NCBI RefSeq assembly: GCF_015234515.1
Contig: NZ_JADGMY010000031.1
Span: 1 to 64,000 of the forward strand
Length of the DNA stretch: 64,000 nucleotides
From: Cellulomonas sp.
GTDB taxonomy: Bacteria > Actinomycetota > Actinomycetes > Actinomycetales > Cellulomonadaceae
Reading direction: 5' to 3'
Made by a program: the position numbers and the translations under genes. This document shows positions 61,830 through 64,000 of this stretch, in pieces; the stretch's first letter is position 1, and each line of letters starts with the position of its first letter. Below the pieces are notes generated by a model. It saw only the letters and a program-made list of their open reading frames with translations, did no database searches and was not told where the DNA came from.

Positions 61830-63226
61830 GCGGACTCCTCGGCCGTGTCGACGGGGCGTTCGAGCGCCCCGGTGCCGGGGACGACGTGGGGACGGACCGC
61901 CTGCTTGCCGATCACCTCGCCCGCGATGCGCAGCTTGTCCAGCAGCGGGCGCGGGATCGGGTGCCGGACGAACTGACCGGGCGGTCCCGAGCCGTTCGGG
62001 ACCTCCGGGTCCCAGCGCATGATCGGCTCGACGACGAAGTCCTCCCGGTGCCGGGACGCGACCCAGCCGACCTCGGTGACGCGGCGCGTGCCGTCGGACC
62101 CGCGCAGCAGCTGCACGACGATGTCGACCGCGTTGTTCACCTGGTCGCGCAGCGCGTGGAACGGGACGTCCACCTCGCTCATCGACGCCAGCGTCTCGAG
62201 CCGGATCAGCGCGTCGACGGTGCTGTTGGCGTGCACCGTGGCGAGCGACCCCTCGTGGCCGGTGTTCATGGCCTGGAGCATGTCGAGCGCCTCGCCCCCG
62301 CGGACCTCGCCGACGATGATCCGGTCGGGCCGCATGCGCAGCGCGTTGCGGACGAGGTCGCGGATCGTCACCTGCCCGTGGCCCTCGACGTTCGCCGGCC
62401 GGGTCTCGAGGCGCACCACGTGCTCCTGCGAGAGCGACAGCTCGGCTGCGTCCTCGATCGTGATGATGCGCTGCCGGCCCTGGATGAACGCCGACAGCGC
62501 GTTGAGCATCGTCGTCTTCCCGGAGGACGTGCCGCCCGAGACGATGATGTTCATGCGCGCGCGCACGCAGGCCGCGAGCAGCTCGGACGTCGGGCCGTCG
62601 AGGCTCCCGCGGTTCAGCAGCTCCTCGAGACCGTACGACTTCGGGAAGAGCCGGATCGTGACCGTGGGCCCGTTGAGCACGAGCGGCGGCAGGATGACGT
62701 GCACACGGGCGCCGCGCGGCATGCGCTCGTCGGCGGGCAGCCGCGCGTCGACCATCGGGCTCGACTCGTCCACGCGCCGGTTCACGGTCGACACGATGCG
62801 GTCGATCGTCTGGAGCAGCTGCTCCTCGGAGGCGAAGGCGGTCCGGACCCGCTCGACCTGGCCGTAGCGCTCGACGTAGATCGTCGACGGGCCGTTGATC
62901 ATGATCTCCGACACCGTCTCGTCCGCGAGCAACGGCTCCAGGACGCCGAGCCCGATGGACTCGTCGACGACGCGACGCACGAGCGCGTTGCGCTCCCGCG
63001 TGCTGAGGATGACGCCCTCGGAGGACACGAGGTGCGCGACGACGCGCTCGAGGCGGATGCGGCGCTGGGCGGCGTCGAGCTTGCCGAGCTCGTGGAGGTC
63101 GACCTCGTCCAGCAGCTTCGCCTTGAAGGTCGAGACCAGCCCCTCGTCCAGCTCGTTGCGCCCGGTCAGCGGCAGCGCCGCGTCGGCGGCCCGCGACGCG
63201 CCCCAGTCACCGAATCCCGCGCTCAT
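61826..63226 (-). CDS. tadA: Tad pilus assembly ATPase TadA/CpaF
   Basis: This 466-residue secretion ATPase of the TadA/VirB11 group powers pilus extension, and in some systems retraction. It has an N-terminal three-helix region, the linker MINGPSTIYVERYGQ, Walker A (VSGGTSSGKTTMLNAL), an Asp box, Walker B-like DRIIVGEVRGGEALDM, and a His box with TGHEGSLATVHANS. The ATG shares one base with the tadE stop. No TadZ gene is seen in the window; it may lie beyond the end. Confidence 0.96.
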   Translation of the reverse strand: MSAGFGDWGASRAADAALPLTGRNELDEGLVSTFKAKLLDEVDLHELGKLDAAQRRIRLERVVAHLVSSEGVILSTRERNALVRRVVDESIGLGVLEPLLADETVSEIMINGPSTIYVERYGQVERVRTAFASEEQLLQTIDRIVSTVNRRVDESSPMVDARLPADERMPRGARVHVILPPLVLNGPTVTIRLFPKSYGLEELLNRGSLDGPTSELLAACVRARMNIIVSGGTSSGKTTMLNALSAFIQGRQRIITIEDAAELSLSQEHVVRLETRPANVEGHGQVTIRDLVRNALRMRPDRIIVGEVRGGEALDMLQAMNTGHEGSLATVHANSTVDALIRLETLASMSEVDVPFHALRDQVNNAVDIVVQLLRGSDGTRRVTEVGWVASRHREDFVVEPIMRWDPEVPNGSGPPGQFVRHPIPRPLLDKLRIAGEVIGKQAVRPHVVPGTGALERPVDTAEESA

Positions 63227-63561
63227 CAGGGTGCCGTCCGCGGCATGACGGCGAACCGGGTCACGGTCATCTGCGGCAGGTAGCCCACGTCGACGGTGCG
63301 CACCTCGAGGCGGACCCCACCCGTGGAGGGGTAGCTGATGGCCGACACCTCGACGGCGCCCGGCAGCGACTGCCGGATCGCGGGCGCGGCGGGCGACCCC
63401 AGGCTCAGGGCGCGGGCCCCGTCCCGGACCGCCTGGTTCGCGGCGTGCACCGTGTAGACGAAGGACGCGGCGTACAGCATGAGGCCCAGGAGGGCGACGA
63501 CGGTGGGGATCAGCCCCACGAGCTCGAGGGAGGCCGACCCCTCGTCACGACGACGTCTCAC
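63226..63561 (-). CDS. TadE-like minor pilin (first)
   Basis: This 111-residue minor pilin has leader and cleavage pattern DEG|SASLELVG with Glu at +5, one hydrophobic helix and a small extracytoplasmic domain with no Cys. The GTG at 63561 overlaps the stop of the other TadE-like gene (GTGA). In this locus the TadE genes precede tadA, whereas in most tad operons they follow tadC. Confidence 0.87.
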   Translation of the reverse strand: MRRRRDEGSASLELVGLIPTVVALLGLMLYAASFVYTVHAANQAVRDGARALSLGSPAAPAIRQSLPGAVEVSAISYPSTGGVRLEVRTVDVGYLPQMTVTRFAVMPRTAP

Positions 63562-63968
63562 GACTCACGCACCACCTCTCGCTGAATGGTCACGGACCAC
63601 GGCAGGTCGGAGACGCCCGGTGCGACCAGCGGCACGCGGGCCTCGACCTCGACGAGGTCGGGGCGCCCGGCGTCGAACCGCACGGACACGCCCGAGCGCA
63701 TCCCGGACGGGAACACGTCGCGCGCCGCGTCGCGGACCTGCCAGTCCGCCTCGTGCAGAGCGACCGAGCGTGCGGCCTGCTGCGCCGCGTACCCGGTCCA
63801 CACCGCGGTCATCCCGGCCCAGCCGAGCTGCCACATGACGACGCACACCAGCAGGAGCGCCGGCAGCACACCCAGGAACTCGACCGAGACGCTGCCGTCG
63901 TCCGCGGCGGCGGCGCGCCGCCCGCGCGTCCGCTGCTGGCTCTCCCCGGGCGGCGCGCCCGGTTCCAC
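63558..63968 (-). CDS. TadE/F-like minor pilin (second), start may lie beyond the window
   Basis: At least 136 residues are present, with a basic leader, DDG|SVSVEFLG (Glu at +5), a hydrophobic helix (PALLLVCVVMWQLGW) and a beta-rich exterior. The frame stays open to the window edge, so the GTG at 63968 is only the first start inside the window and the real start may be further upstream. Co-translated with the next tadE by a GTGA overlap. Confidence 0.8.
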   Translation of the reverse strand: MEPGAPPGESQQRTRGRRAAAADDGSVSVEFLGVLPALLLVCVVMWQLGWAGMTAVWTGYAAQQAARSVALHEADWQVRDAARDVFPSGMRSGVSVRFDAGRPDLVEVEARVPLVAPGVSDLPWSVTIQREVVRES

Positions 63969-64000
63969 CAGCAGCCCGCCGACGCCGACCGCTCGACCGA

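Overview
The window is about 75% G+C. Its codon use, its mixture of GTG and ATG starts, its frequent leaderless-type genes and its gene content (secreted polysaccharidases, a CBM2-linked esterase, a chvE/mmsAB sugar transporter, DUF3017, DUF3817 and DUF6350 neighbours) point to an actinobacterium close to Cellulomonas (Micrococcales). This is inference from content; there is no rRNA in the window. I saw no tRNA, rRNA, CRISPR array, insertion sequence or prophage. The sequence looks like ordinary chromosome.

Layout. 0-6 kb: the end of an EamA transporter, a SigE-family sigma factor coupled to a membrane partner, a GNAT protein, purU, a secreted esterase with CBM2, and a small two-helix membrane protein. 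6-12.5 kb: a sugar-uptake locus (chvE, mmsA, mmsB, a ROK repressor and an extra ATPase) with an inverted repeat over the chvE promoter. 12.6-18.2 kb: a giant secreted amylopullulanase with two complete GH13 catalytic sites. 18.4-25.2 kb: alkaline phosphatase, mdh, two orphan immunity-like genes plus a remnant, icd and an aquaporin. 25.3-34 kb: DUF3017, a ferredoxin-reductase-type flavoprotein, purH behind a ZTP riboswitch, purN, a DUF6350 protein and sucCD. 34-49 kb: a nucleoside kinase, a GntR regulator and hydrolase, pcrA, small membrane proteins, a HIT-like protein, a PspC-type two-component system with PspC partners, a second copy of the two-helix protein, a GT4 glycosyltransferase, DUF3817 and guaA.

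49.5-64 kb is a Tad/Flp pilus locus on the minus strand. From its upstream end it runs: two TadE-like minor pilins, tadA, tadB, tadC, a sensor kinase and response regulator, the Flp pilin, a TadG-like protein, an OmpA-domain protein, a lipoprotein, then two modules built on very large proteins that carry a Tad-type prepilin cleavage motif. Each large protein (471 and 600 residues) has exactly four cysteines in the same order, ending in C-[VL]-A at the C-terminus, and each is followed by a lipoprotein. A four-helix membrane unit is a separate coupled gene in one module and fused to the large protein in the other. I regard this duplicated pilin-like/four-helix/lipoprotein module as the best candidate for an undescribed system here.

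How the genes work together. purU, purN, purH and guaA are one-carbon and purine genes; purH is controlled by a Z-nucleotide riboswitch. mdh, icd and sucCD are TCA-cycle genes, and a similar palindrome lies upstream of each transcription unit. chvE-mmsAB, the amylopullulanase and the esterase form a plant-polysaccharide and sugar-use theme, each preceded by a different operator-like repeat.
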